Assembly (NCBI GenBank): GCA_902476265.1
Contig: CABSCP010000001.1
Span: 372,001-436,000 of the forward strand
Source of the DNA: an uncultured Lachnospiraceae bacterium
GTDB taxonomy: Bacteria > Bacillota > Clostridia > Lachnospirales > Lachnospiraceae
Length of the DNA: 64,000 nt
Direction: 5' to 3'
A model generated the notes under the pieces. That model made no database searches, was not told where the DNA came from, and saw only the letters and a program-made list of their open reading frames with translations. Positions within the stretch are counted from its first letter, which is position 1. Each line of letters begins with the position of its first letter. The translations under genes and the position numbers were made by a program. This document shows, one piece after another, positions 25,121-33,836 of the stretch.

Positions 25121-26236
25121 TCATTGCTTTCCGGCGTCAGACATGTCATAAATACAGTGGACTCCTTCATGCCGCTGCATTCCGCCCAGACAGTTTTTGT
25201 TACAGCGGATGCAGCGGCGTATTTTTTCGGGATGCCCGCTTTGCAGCTTTGAGGGCCAGTTTGGGTCCGCGATCAGCTGCCGGCTCATGGCGGCGCAGTC
25301 CATCCGACCAGCTTCCAGCTGCGACTCGATAAAATCCGGAGAGGTCAGTCCGCCCACACCGCATAGCGGAAGGGAGGTGCTTTTGCGGACTTCATCGCAG
25401 AAGGGGAGAAAACAGCCCTCTTCTCCGAAGAAAGGATGATCGGCGGGAGCGATGGTGTCCGTGAGCCGCCCGTGGTTGGCAAGGGTGACATGAAAGCTGG
25501 TCACACCCGCTTTTTCCAGGAGCGGGACAAAGACGGGAAGCTCCGAAAGAAGGACCCCGGCGTTGCCGTAATGGGGATTTTCCCGGCGTACCGCAAGTTT
25601 ATAATCAATGGGAATGTCCGGGAGAGCGCAGCGCACGGCGGCAACCGCCTCTGTGGCAAAACGCGCCCGGTTTTCGGGACTTTGACCGTAACGGTCCGTC
25701 CGTTGGTTGAAGAGGGAGGAAGAAAAACTGCCGCACATCCTGTCGCCGTGCACCTGTATCATGTCAAATCCTGCCTTTTTGGCCAGAATTGCGGCGGGGC
25801 CGAAAGATTCCGTGATGCTTCGCACCTTCTTCTCCGGAAGGGAGGTGATATATCTGCCGGTCTCCTCATTGAGCAGACGGCGCAGGTCGTCCGTGCCGAT
25901 TTGTTTTGTCAGCATGCCGGGAAGATATTTGACCATGGCCTTGAAATTGCTGTCGGACTGATGGAGCTGGGCGCAGATTTTGCAGTCCTGCCGGTGAACC
26001 GCCCGGCAGAGTTTTTCATAATAGGAAAATCCTTTCTTGCTGTACAGGGAAAGGAAACCGTGTTTTCCCACGGGAACGTCCCCAATGATGATCATGGCGC
26101 ATCCGCCTGCGGCGATGCGCTCTATTTTACGGATGGCCTCATCGGCATCAAGTCCCAGGGACGTGGGAGCGAAAATGATGCGGTTTTTTAAAAGGATTCC
26201 GTTGTAATTTACGGGGGTGAAAATTTTTTCATACAT
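25121..26236 (-). CDS. Old-yellow-enzyme-like reductase, TIM barrel with Fe-S site only
   Basis: 371-residue flavin-dependent reductase of the 2-enoate reductase/OYE class. An FMN-binding TIM barrel opens with MYEKIFTPVNYNGILLKNRI; the block IQVHGDRMCGSFSSSLFNQRTDRYG matches the family active-site loop (HGAHGYLLxxFLSPxxNxRxDxYG), but with Gly-Asp-Arg where HxxH residues often lie. Four cysteines in CIRCNKNCLGGMQRHEGVHC bind a 4Fe-4S cluster. The C-terminal FAD/NAD(P)H domain of full-length (650-residue) members is absent, so electrons must come from another protein. Transcribed alone from a promoter at 26282-26309. Confidence 0.88.
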   Translation of the reverse strand: MYEKIFTPVNYNGILLKNRIIFAPTSLGLDADEAIRKIERIAAGGCAMIIIGDVPVGKHGFLSLYSKKGFSYYEKLCRAVHRQDCKICAQLHQSDSNFKAMVKYLPGMLTKQIGTDDLRRLLNEETGRYITSLPEKKVRSITESFGPAAILAKKAGFDMIQVHGDRMCGSFSSSLFNQRTDRYGQSPENRARFATEAVAAVRCALPDIPIDYKLAVRRENPHYGNAGVLLSELPVFVPLLEKAGVTSFHVTLANHGRLTDTIAPADHPFFGEEGCFLPFCDEVRKSTSLPLCGVGGLTSPDFIESQLEAGRMDCAAMSRQLIADPNWPSKLQSGHPEKIRRCIRCNKNCLGGMQRHEGVHCIYDMSDAGKQ

Positions 26237-26281
26237 GGAAGAATGCTCCTTAACTGTGAAGGAAGAAAACGGTACAGTTTA

Positions 26282-26309
26282 AGAATAACACGCTGACGGG
26301 TTAAGTCAA
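26282..26309 (-). promoter_or_regulatory. Promoter of the OYE-like gene
   Basis: On the minus strand TTGACT (26304-26309) and TATTCT (26282-26287) are 16 bases apart, 46 bases before the ATG. Confidence 0.6.
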
Positions 26310-26338
26310 GATGGTTTATGGATTCCTGAAAACAAAAC

Positions 26339-26367
26339 TTGACAAAACTTGAAAAAGTTGAAATAAT
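26339..26367 (+). promoter_or_regulatory. Promoter of the AAA/nuclease gene pair
   Basis: TTGACA (26339-26344) and AATAAT (26362-26367) with a 17-base spacer, 46 bases before the first gene. Confidence 0.7.
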
Positions 26368-26412
26368 GAGAATAAAGATTGAAACATTGAAAGTGAGTGA
26401 GGGAGTGATATC

Positions 26413-26874
26413 ATGACGGTCAGTGCCAGAGTAAAACAGGGGATACTGGAAGTGACAGAAGACGGGAAACCCTGTAGTTTGACAAATATGAAAGAAAGAC
26501 TGAGGGATGAGAAGCAGCTGGTGTATGGAGCCGATTATTCGGACGGACATTTCAGCGGCGCTGTTTTTTCCCTGGAAAAAGCGGGAAAGCTTCTAAAGGT
26601 TGACAGAGGCGTTTACAGGAATATTGAGGGAAAAAAAGGGATAAAGCTTCTCGAAAAAGAAAAGCCGGGGAACGCCGAAGAGGAATGCAAAGCGCCTGAT
26701 TTATCACGGATACAGAAGGAGTTTTTCAGTATGGTGGGACAGGATTACGAAAAAATTGAGAGACTGATGAAATATATTAATCCTGTTGAACTGAAACCGG
26801 ATGATATGGAATTTTTGGGGAAAATGATCGCATATAAGGCCATGCTTGAAGAGATTTCAGGAGAGAAAGGATAA
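26413..26874 (+). CDS. Hypothetical protein with possible winged-helix N-terminus
   Basis: 153-residue protein of no recognised family. Residues 10-75 (VTEDGKPCSLTNMKERLRDE through GKLLKVDRGVYRNI) have the look of a helix-turn-helix or winged-helix module: a helical run and then a beta hairpin ending in a basic GVYR turn. A Lys/Glu linker at 80-95 leads to a helical C-terminal half (IQKEFFSMVGQDYEKIERLMKYI). It precedes the AAA/PD-(D/E)XK gene by ten bases and has its own promoter, so the two are co-transcribed. A DNA-binding partner or regulator role is inference. Confidence 0.75.
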   Translation: MTVSARVKQGILEVTEDGKPCSLTNMKERLRDEKQLVYGADYSDGHFSGAVFSLEKAGKLLKVDRGVYRNIEGKKGIKLLEKEKPGNAEEECKAPDLSRIQKEFFSMVGQDYEKIERLMKYINPVELKPDDMEFLGKMIAYKAMLEEISGEKG

Positions 26875-26884
26875 GGGGATATAT

Positions 26885-28462
26885 ATGACCGGATACTATT
26901 TTTTCTTAAATAGAAGAAACAGCGGGGATGGATTTGCGGAGGCGATAAACAGCCGCTTTTTTGTTGATAAGTCTCTTTTGATTGATGCGGTAAATGCAAA
27001 AATATCAACAAAGGAAAAGTGGATTTGCATCAGCCGCCCCAGAAGATTCGGAAAAACAATGAATCTGGAAATGCTTTCCGCTTACTATACCAAAGGAATT
27101 AATACGGAAGATCTGTTTCAGGGATTGAAGATTACAAAAAGCCCCGGATTTTATAAGCATTTAAACCAGCATAATGTAATCTGTATTAATTTTAACGATT
27201 ATTTTGACAGCGGGCAGACAGTCAGTGAAGGAATTGCATTGTTATCAGAAAGGTTAAAAAAGGATCTGCAGCAGGCTTATCCAGATACCATAGATCCTGC
27301 AGAAGAACTGCCGCTTTGTTTGGATATGGTCGGACAGGCAAAAGGGGAAAAGTTTATATTTTTAGTTGATGAATGGGATTGCGTATTCAGATTCAGAAAA
27401 GGGCAGAAGCAGGAGCAGGAGGAATTTCTGGGATTTTTAAGAGCGCTTTTTAAGGACAGAGCATATGTGGAGCTGGTTTATATGACCGGAATTTTGCCCA
27501 TAAAAAAATATAATACAGGTTCCGCGCTGAATATGTTCAGGGAGTTTACGATGTTGGAGCCAAAGAAACTTGCTTCCTTTTTTGGCTTTTCAGAAAAGGA
27601 AGTTAAGGAACTGTGCAAAAAGCAGGGAATGATACATCTGGAAGAGCTGCGTCTGTGGTATGATGGCTATGATATGCCGGAAGATGCCTCCATCTATAAT
27701 CCCCGTTCGGTGGTGGAAGCTTTGGAGGAAGGAAGCTGCAGGGATTATTGGAACAAAACGGGTGGCTTTTCGGAACTGGAAGAATATATTACAATGAATT
27801 TTGACGGTTTGGGGGACAGTGTTAAAAAACTTGTTGCAGGAGACAGGGTTGAAGTCAGCGTAATTGGTTTTTCCAATGATCTGGATAGCTTTCAGGACAG
27901 AGATGAAGTTATTACGGCCCTGATTCATTTGGGATATCTGACATACAAAGATGGGTGGGCTTATATACCAAACAGAGAAATACAGGAAGAATTTGTAAAT
28001 ACAGTAAAAAAATTATCCTGGGGCATGGTTTCAAGATTGTTAAATCAGTCCAGAGAACTGCTGAAGGCAACTTGTAATAAAGATCAGGACAGGGTAGCGG
28101 AGCTTCTGGAGGACACACATGACGGTTTAATGGAATTTAAAGAATATAATAGTGAGCAAACTTTAAAGTGTGTGATACATTTGGCTTATTATGCCGCTGT
28201 GGATGATTATGATCTGCAGTTTGAGGCTCCGTCAGGAAAAGGCTATGCGGACTGCCTGATGGTTCCGCGAAAGAGCGGACTGCCCGGAATTGTCCTTGAA
28301 CTTAAATACGGAAGAAGTCCGCAGGAGGCGCTGAAACAGATAAAAGAGAGAAAATATACAAAGCATCTCAGGGATAATTGTACCCAGGCATTGCTGGTAG
28401 GGATCAACTATGATAAGAAAAATAAAAAGCATGAATGCCTGATTGAAGAAGCAGGTATTTGA
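26885..28462 (+). CDS. AAA-ATPase with C-terminal PD-(D/E)XK nuclease-like domain
   Basis: 525-residue protein of the predicted AAA-ATPase (PF09820-like) plus PD-(D/E)XK (PF08011-like) architecture. The N-terminus reads NSRFFVDKSLLIDAV; Walker A is SRPRRFGKTMNLEML, lacking the usual first Gly as in this family; Walker B is FIFLVDEWDCVF. The central part holds the MTGILPIKKYNTGSALNMFREFTML block. The C-terminal nuclease-like motif is GYADCLMVPRKSGLPGIVLELKYGRS, with Asp and E-x-K. Many copies occur in gut Clostridia and Bacteroidetes and function is unknown; mobile-element or defence roles have been suggested. Lower G+C than its neighbours by eye, which fits horizontal transfer. Confidence 0.88.
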   Translation: MTGYYFFLNRRNSGDGFAEAINSRFFVDKSLLIDAVNAKISTKEKWICISRPRRFGKTMNLEMLSAYYTKGINTEDLFQGLKITKSPGFYKHLNQHNVICINFNDYFDSGQTVSEGIALLSERLKKDLQQAYPDTIDPAEELPLCLDMVGQAKGEKFIFLVDEWDCVFRFRKGQKQEQEEFLGFLRALFKDRAYVELVYMTGILPIKKYNTGSALNMFREFTMLEPKKLASFFGFSEKEVKELCKKQGMIHLEELRLWYDGYDMPEDASIYNPRSVVEALEEGSCRDYWNKTGGFSELEEYITMNFDGLGDSVKKLVAGDRVEVSVIGFSNDLDSFQDRDEVITALIHLGYLTYKDGWAYIPNREIQEEFVNTVKKLSWGMVSRLLNQSRELLKATCNKDQDRVAELLEDTHDGLMEFKEYNSEQTLKCVIHLAYYAAVDDYDLQFEAPSGKGYADCLMVPRKSGLPGIVLELKYGRSPQEALKQIKERKYTKHLRDNCTQALLVGINYDKKNKKHECLIEEAGI

Positions 28463-28503
28463 ATAGGAATTACAAAATCTTAGAACGAATTTAGAAATTC
28501 CTC

Positions 28504-28596
28504 TGTTATGATACATCGTGCCGGCAAATAAGCAGATGACATAACGGAGGATTTTTTATGCATCAAAATTTGATATGTGATTTTGGCAACAACTAG
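28504..28596 (+). promoter_or_regulatory. Extended -10 promoter and 12-codon leader ORF before a lipoprotein gene
   Basis: TGTTATGAT at 28504-28512 is an extended -10 element. Downstream, CGGAGGA lies six bases before an ATG at 28558 that opens a 12-codon frame (MHQNLICDFGNN) ending at 28596, 24 bases before the lipoprotein start. The strong ribosome site suggests it is translated. Whether it regulates the lipoprotein gene is unknown. Confidence 0.45.
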
Positions 28597-28619
28597 AAAA
28601 AGAAACAATGGAGGAAAAA

Positions 28620-29114
28620 ATGGATTTAAAAAAAATGGTATCATTATCGGTCATGCTGTTGTGTATGATGTTTTTGGGAGCCTGTGGGACATCTGAACCG
28701 AAAGAAAGTAAGGTGCCTGAAACAACAGTGATTCAAAACACGGTGGAAGCTGCAACGACAGAAGAAGAAAACCAGTCATTCCCGACGCCGGAAGATCTGA
28801 GTTCGCTCAACGGCAGTATTAAAGAAGTGGAGGATCACAGCTTCCGGGTCAGCGAAATAGTGACGGAGAAGCTGGAGGACGGCAGTGAGCTTGCAGTTAT
28901 GAAAGCGGACCCGGATGGCATGGATCTGATAGAAGTGACCTGGAACGAGGATACGGTATTCACGGTCAGATCGTCCTCAGACATGGGAATTACCAGCAGC
29001 GATACAGCAGGTTCGGCAGCCGATCTGGAACCCGGACGGAGCATGGACGCAAAAGGCAGCTGGGACGGGGATGTTTTTCATGCCGCAGAAATTATCATCA
29101 ATCATTTTGAGTGA
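28620..29114 (+). CDS. Small secreted lipoprotein, function unknown
   Basis: 164-residue predicted lipoprotein. The signal peptide ends with the lipobox LGAC, giving a lipidated Cys at about residue 21, followed by a Thr/Glu-rich linker. The folded part (about 65-164) has repeated short beta strands (SLNGSIKEVEDHSFRVSEIV, LIEVTWNEDTVFTVR, GSWDGDVFHAAEIIINHF) resembling small OB- or PepSY-like beta barrels, but no family is assigned. The start at 28620 follows GGAGG; an in-frame ATG at 28608 lies on that site. It ends 13 bases inside a convergent small gene. Confidence 0.8.
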   Translation: MDLKKMVSLSVMLLCMMFLGACGTSEPKESKVPETTVIQNTVEAATTEEENQSFPTPEDLSSLNGSIKEVEDHSFRVSEIVTEKLEDGSELAVMKADPDGMDLIEVTWNEDTVFTVRSSSDMGITSSDTAGSAADLEPGRSMDAKGSWDGDVFHAAEIIINHFE

Positions 29115-29416
29115 CCGGGGGCAGACTCTGCCCCGGAGAGCGTCTGTGCATTTGTGATATCGATCGCCGCAACGCCGGGAATGATGGGCAGTTCCGTCTG
29201 TGTCTCCCTGGAATCGGGAGGAATAGCACCGGCAGGTTTTTGCACTTCTTTGCAACAGGAAAAACGGCGCGCAAATTCCAGATTGGCCTGAATCAGATTA
29301 TATTCCATCAGGGCTTTTAAAGCCTGTGAGAGACATTCCGGGGTTTTGCAGTTTACTTCGCTCACATCTTTTAAGGAGTGGGAAAGGTTCAAAATATCAA
29401 GTGAGGTGATGTCCAT
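29102..29416 (-). CDS. Hypothetical protein, helical
   Basis: 104-residue protein without a recognised family. The N-terminal part (MDITSLDILNLSHSLKDVSE, then LSQALKALMEYNLIQANLEFARRF) is a convincing pair of amphipathic helices; the C-terminal third is low-complexity. GGAG lies seven bases before the ATG at 29416; the frame stays open to a GTG at 29476. It overlaps the convergent lipoprotein by 13 bases. Existence is moderately supported by composition and ribosome site only. Confidence 0.5.
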   Translation of the reverse strand: MDITSLDILNLSHSLKDVSEVNCKTPECLSQALKALMEYNLIQANLEFARRFSCCKEVQKPAGAIPPDSRETQTELPIIPGVAAIDITNAQTLSGAESAPGHSK

Positions 29417-29626
29417 GGCCTGCTCCGCAGTTCTTCCGCTTTTTATATCATATGACGGCCAGGGATAAAGGTGCACGCGCTGACATGGTGATCAGAACTG
29501 CTTTAAGGACAGAAATCCTGGCAGGAAATGGCGATGAAATAGGATTGCCACAGGAGAAGAAAAGTGCTATACTTTGTACATATTCCTGTCAATATTATGA
29601 TAAAAGGAAGAGGAGAAAGAGAGATT

Positions 29627-30409
29627 ATGAAAAAGCTGAGAAGAACAGCGGCTGTTATTCTGGCAATGGTCATGGTATTTTCCATGGCGGCATGCGGAAA
29701 GAAACAGGATCCCAAAGAAGTATTTAATGCGATGGTTGAGAAGAATGCTTCCCTCACCTCCATGGATACCACTTCGAACATGGTGATGACCATGAAGCAG
29801 GGAGAAGAAACCCTGGATATGACCATGGAAATAGCCATGAAAGTCAGCGGCATGGACGGGGAAGGGCTGAAGTATCTGGCCGAAACCACCACATCTGTGG
29901 CAGGGGAGAGCATGGACATCAGCATGTTCTATACCGACGGATATTATTACATGGATATGCTGGGGCAGAAGATGAAATATCCCATGGATCTGGATACCAT
30001 ATTGAAAACGGTGAAGCAGAGCTCACAGAGCACGATGATCACCTCCGATATGATGAAAGAGATCACACTGGAGCAGGACGGTGATAATACCGTTATTTCC
30101 TATACTGCCGATCCGGAAAAGGCGAAGGCTTATACCGATTCCCTTATGGGACAGATGGGAAGCCTGACCGGCGGAGAAGATGCCGTCCCCACAATAAAAG
30201 CGCTCAGCGGCACCTATACCGTGAATAAGGACGGCTATTATACGGATGCCGCCATTAAAGCGGATATGGATTTAACCGTACAGGGAGAAACGGTATCTGT
30301 CACATTGGACATGACCATGAAGATGAACAATCCCGGTCAGGAAGTCACTGTCGAGCTGCCCGACACCGCAGATTATGTGGAAATCCAGGCTCCGGCTGCA
30401 CAGCAGTAA
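29627..30409 (+). CDS. Lipoprotein, DUF6612-like (LolA/LppX-like fold)
   Basis: 260-residue lipoprotein. The signal peptide ends in MAAC (Cys at about residue 20). The mature part is Met- and Thr-rich with alternating beta strands (SLTSMDTTSNMVMTMKQGEETLDMTMEIAMKVSG shows the pattern in outline) and TDGYYYMDMLGQKMKYPM, as in DUF6612 surface lipoproteins that resemble LolA/LppX lipid-binding half-barrels. The function in Firmicutes is not established; lipid or hydrophobic-ligand binding at the cell surface is inferred. Ribosome site AGGAGAAAGAG. A terminator follows the stop. Confidence 0.85.
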   Translation: MKKLRRTAAVILAMVMVFSMAACGKKQDPKEVFNAMVEKNASLTSMDTTSNMVMTMKQGEETLDMTMEIAMKVSGMDGEGLKYLAETTTSVAGESMDISMFYTDGYYYMDMLGQKMKYPMDLDTILKTVKQSSQSTMITSDMMKEITLEQDGDNTVISYTADPEKAKAYTDSLMGQMGSLTGGEDAVPTIKALSGTYTVNKDGYYTDAAIKADMDLTVQGETVSVTLDMTMKMNNPGQEVTVELPDTADYVEIQAPAAQQ

Positions 30410-30442
30410 GACAGCTTCATAACAACAGATCATTGAAAACAC

Positions 30443-30476
30443 AAAGGCGGGAATCCGGTAACGATTTCCGCCTTTT
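30443..30476 (+). terminator. Terminator after the DUF6612-like gene
   Basis: AAAGGCGG and CCGCCTTT, extended by AATC/GATT, form the stem, followed by TTT. Confidence 0.85.
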
Positions 30477-30515
30477 CTGCCCCCAAAGGGGTTCAGGGAA
30501 AGGAAGCGGTACTTT

Positions 30516-32678
30516 ATGAAGATAGATCCCTGCGCAATCGAAGAAAAATTTTTACAGCCTCTGGATACGGTGAACGGATTTCCCGTGCGCCCGGGCTTTT
30601 ATGAAATGAACGGCGCTACGGCGCTGACAAACGGCGTGAATTTCACCATTCACTCACAGAACGCCGTCTCCTGTGAACTGCTCCTGTTCAGGAGAGGAGA
30701 AAGGGAACCCTATGCGGTGCTGCCATTTCCACCCCATTACAGAATTGGCCGGGTTTATTCCATGATCGTATTCGGACTGGATATTTATAATTTTGAATAT
30801 GCCTATCGGATGGACGGGCCGCATGATCCAAAGAGGGGGTTCCTTTTTGACAGGACGAAAACTCTGCTGGATCCTTATGCGAAGGCGGTCACGGAACAGA
30901 GCGTATGGGGAATCAATCCGGACCGGGAAAAGGGATACCGGGCCAGAGTTGTGGTGAATGACTTTGACTGGGGGGATACGAAGCAGCCGTTAAAGCCCAT
31001 GCAGGATCTGATCATTTATGAATTGCATGTCAGGGGATTTACGAAGCATGACTCCTCCGGCGTTACATTTCCGGGAACCTTTGCGGGGATCCGGGAAAAA
31101 ATCCCTTATCTAAAAGAGCTGGGTATCACCGCGGTGGAGCTGATGCCGGTCTTCGAATTTGACGAAACCATGGGACAGCGGGAAGTGGACGGAAAGTGCC
31201 TGCTGGATTACTGGGGGTATAATACGGTGGGATTTTTTGCGCCCAATACCAGTTATACCGCAAATGTGGAATATAACCGGGAAGGGAATGAACTGAAATA
31301 TCTGATCCGGGAACTGAATGAAAACGGGATAGAGGTGATCCTGGACGTGGTGTTCAATCATACCGCGGAAGGAAATGAACAGGGGCCTTTTTTCTCCTTC
31401 AAGGGAATCGACAACAATGTGTATTATATGCTGACGCCTGACGGTTATTATTATAATTTCAGCGGCTGCGGCAACACTATCAACTGCAATCATCCCGTGG
31501 TGCAGCAGATGATCCTGGAATGCCTGCGCTATTGGGTGATCAACTATCGGGTGGACGGTTTTAGGTTCGATCTTGCCAGTATCCTGGGGCGTAACGAGGA
31601 CGGTTCTCCCATGCATCATCCCCCGCTTTTGCGCAATCTTGCCGAAGATCCTGTTTTAAAGGATGTCAAACTGATCGCGGAAGCCTGGGATGCGGGCGGT
31701 CTGTATCAGGTGGGAAATTTCCCGGCCTGGAACCGCTGGGCGGAGTGGAACGGCAGATACCGGGATGAACTGCGCAGTTTTCTGAAAGGGGATTACTGGT
31801 TTGCGCCGGAAGCGGCAAAACGCATCTGCGGATCGCCGGATCTGTACGGCGGGCAGTACCGGGGCTACAATTCCTCCATCAATTTTCTCACCTGTCATGA
31901 CGGCTTCACCCTGCATGATCTTTATTCTTATAATGAAAAGCACAATGAGGCAAACGGCTGGAACAATACGGACGGTAGCAATGATAACCGAAGCTGGAAC
32001 TGCGGCGCGGAAGGCGAAACCGATGACGAAACAGTGCTGTCACTCCGCATGCGCATGATGAAAAATGCCTGTGCCGTGCTGATGTGCAGCCGGGGGACGC
32101 CTATGTTTCTTGCAGGAGATGAATTTGGAAATACGCAGTTTGGAAATAACAATCCCTATTGCCAGGACAATGAAATTTCCTGGCTGGACTGGACAGGACT
32201 TGAAAAGAACCGGGAACTGTTTACGTTTTTTAAATATATGATCGCATTTCGGAAAAACCATCCCGCGATCCGCGGAAACTGCCTGCCTTCTGCCATAGGA
32301 TTTCCGTCGGTAACCATGCATGGCAGCCGGCCCTGGAACAGTCAGATCACCTCGGAAAGCAAATATCTGGGCATCATGTATGCGGGAAATCTCGGGGAGC
32401 CGCAGGTGGGAGGAACCCTGCTGCTGCAGTGTGCGGCTCAGGAGGATCTGGTTTATCTTGCGGTCAATGTGCACTGGGAGGATCAGACCTTTTATCTGCC
32501 GCCTCTGCCGGACGATTTAAAGTGGCACCTTGCGGTGAACACCGCAGAACAGTCAGAAGAGGAGTGCTGTCGGGAGAAAATCAGCCATATGCCTGTGATC
32601 GACAGTGAATTTGTGATGCGGCCCAGGTCTGTGGCGATATTTCTCGGCATGGAAAACTGCGGTACTTTAAAAGCGTAA
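30516..32678 (+). CDS. glgX: Glycogen debranching enzyme GlgX (GH13 isoamylase type)
   Basis: 720-residue cytoplasmic alpha-1,6-glucosidase that removes limit-dextrin branches left by glycogen phosphorylase. An N-terminal CBM48-like domain (about residues 20-115) precedes the GH13 barrel. Motifs: VILDVVFNHTAEG, VDGFRFDLAS with nucleophile Asp352, AEAWDAGG with acid/base Glu389, and LTCHDGFTLHDLYSY with stabilising Asp462. The ending SEFVMRPRSVAIFLG is the usual C-terminal beta domain. It is the functional partner of the glycogen phosphorylase at 58448, though 26 kb away. Start by AAGGAAG at nine bases. Confidence 0.95.
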   Translation: MKIDPCAIEEKFLQPLDTVNGFPVRPGFYEMNGATALTNGVNFTIHSQNAVSCELLLFRRGEREPYAVLPFPPHYRIGRVYSMIVFGLDIYNFEYAYRMDGPHDPKRGFLFDRTKTLLDPYAKAVTEQSVWGINPDREKGYRARVVVNDFDWGDTKQPLKPMQDLIIYELHVRGFTKHDSSGVTFPGTFAGIREKIPYLKELGITAVELMPVFEFDETMGQREVDGKCLLDYWGYNTVGFFAPNTSYTANVEYNREGNELKYLIRELNENGIEVILDVVFNHTAEGNEQGPFFSFKGIDNNVYYMLTPDGYYYNFSGCGNTINCNHPVVQQMILECLRYWVINYRVDGFRFDLASILGRNEDGSPMHHPPLLRNLAEDPVLKDVKLIAEAWDAGGLYQVGNFPAWNRWAEWNGRYRDELRSFLKGDYWFAPEAAKRICGSPDLYGGQYRGYNSSINFLTCHDGFTLHDLYSYNEKHNEANGWNNTDGSNDNRSWNCGAEGETDDETVLSLRMRMMKNACAVLMCSRGTPMFLAGDEFGNTQFGNNNPYCQDNEISWLDWTGLEKNRELFTFFKYMIAFRKNHPAIRGNCLPSAIGFPSVTMHGSRPWNSQITSESKYLGIMYAGNLGEPQVGGTLLLQCAAQEDLVYLAVNVHWEDQTFYLPPLPDDLKWHLAVNTAEQSEEECCREKISHMPVIDSEFVMRPRSVAIFLGMENCGTLKA

Positions 32679-32686
32679 AGCACCTG

Positions 32687-33244
32687 TCACAGCAGTTTCC
32701 CTAGTTCGGCGGTCTGAGCGATGAACTTTTCCACATCCAGCGCTTCGTTTCGAAGGGTTTTATGGATGAATAGGCCGTCGGAAAGCAGCAGGATCAGCCA
32801 GGACAGATATTCCGGCGATATTTTATCGGTACGCTCTCCGATCTTTCCGGCGATCAGTTTGGCAAACTCCTGATAGCGGGAAAGCAGCATCCGGCGGATT
32901 TCCTCATTGCCCAGCATGGCGTCATAAAAGAAATGCAGGCGCATGTTTACCGTGGAAATATCCCGTTCCAGCACGTATTTGATGAGACGGTGGAGGGAGG
33001 TATCCTTGGAGGCGTCCTCGGTCCAGGCGATCAGGTCGCTATATTGTTGATCCAGATATTTGTCTGTCAGGTCCGTCAGGATTTCGTTTTTGTTTTTGTA
33101 GTGGTAATAGAGAGTGCCCTTGGAGATTCCGGCAGCCCTGGCGATTTCAGCCAGGGAGATGTCGGACAGTTTTTTCGTCTCCAGGAGTTTTTCTGTGGCA
33201 TCTAAAATCAATTCTTTTACATTGTCTTTTCTGGGCGCTGCCAT
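32687..33244 (-). CDS. TetR family transcriptional regulator
   Basis: 185-residue TetR-type repressor. The helix-turn-helix reads LILDATEKLLETKKLSDISL, then AEIARAAGISKGTLYYHYKNKNEIL. The rest is the helical ligand-binding and dimer domain. The start at 33244 (MAAPRKDN) is preferred because a longer frame would run into the neighbouring gene. It is the last of a leftward group with a DHFR-like reductase and a nitrilase-type enzyme, 25 bases from the former, and is probably part of the same transcript. Ligand and targets are unknown. Confidence 0.9.
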   Translation of the reverse strand: MAAPRKDNVKELILDATEKLLETKKLSDISLAEIARAAGISKGTLYYHYKNKNEILTDLTDKYLDQQYSDLIAWTEDASKDTSLHRLIKYVLERDISTVNMRLHFFYDAMLGNEEIRRMLLSRYQEFAKLIAGKIGERTDKISPEYLSWLILLLSDGLFIHKTLRNEALDVEKFIAQTAELGKLL

Positions 33245-33269
33245 AGGAGTATGCCCCTTTCTTATGATA

Positions 33270-33821
33270 TTATTTATGGAATACTTCCTGTAATCTGCGT
33301 TCATAAATTAAATCTGTGATTCCGTTATAGGTTTGTGTGGCGATACATTGCAGTTTCAGTTCGCTGTCCCTTTTTTCAAAAAGGCGGATTCCGTCACCAA
33401 GCAGCGTGGGAATCACAGAAATATGATAACGGTCAATCAGATTTTCCGAGATCAGTGGGTTCACAAGTTGAGCGCCGCCGCAGATCCAGATCCCGCGGCC
33501 TTTGGCGGAACGCAGCGTTTTCACCAATCGGCCCACATCTTCATTTACATACTGAATTTCCCGTGTAGAAGGCAGCTGCCGATGGGTGACTACATAACTT
33601 TTCAGGCCGTGATAGGGCCATTCATCGGGAGAAAGCTCAGAGACGATTTGGTGATAGGTGTTCCAGCCCATAATCACGGTATCAATCTCTTTTATAAAGT
33701 TTTGGTAGCTCACCATGTCGTCCGCGCCGGGAACCTGACCGGAAAGCCAGTCTATGTTTCCGGCCCGGTCAGCGATGTAGCCGTCCAGACTCATGGCGAT
33801 AAATAAAGTCACTTGACGCAT
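33270..33821 (-). CDS. Dihydrofolate-reductase-fold protein (RibD C-terminal family)
   Basis: 183-residue protein of the DHFR/RibD-C family. Typical blocks: TLFIAMSLDGYIADRAGNIDWL at the N-terminus in outline, VIMGWNTYHQI (the GRxTY equivalent), SYVVTHR, and GIWICGGAQLVNPLI with the Gly-Gly cofactor loop. It is a probable NADPH-dependent reductase; stand-alone members like this (YyaP/YwjB type) have no assigned substrate and are not the housekeeping FolA. Encoded 15 bases after the nitrilase-type gene in the same direction. Confidence 0.9.
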   Translation of the reverse strand: MRQVTLFIAMSLDGYIADRAGNIDWLSGQVPGADDMVSYQNFIKEIDTVIMGWNTYHQIVSELSPDEWPYHGLKSYVVTHRQLPSTREIQYVNEDVGRLVKTLRSAKGRGIWICGGAQLVNPLISENLIDRYHISVIPTLLGDGIRLFEKRDSELKLQCIATQTYNGITDLIYERRLQEVFHK

Positions 33822-33836
33822 AAGGGTTCTCCTTTT

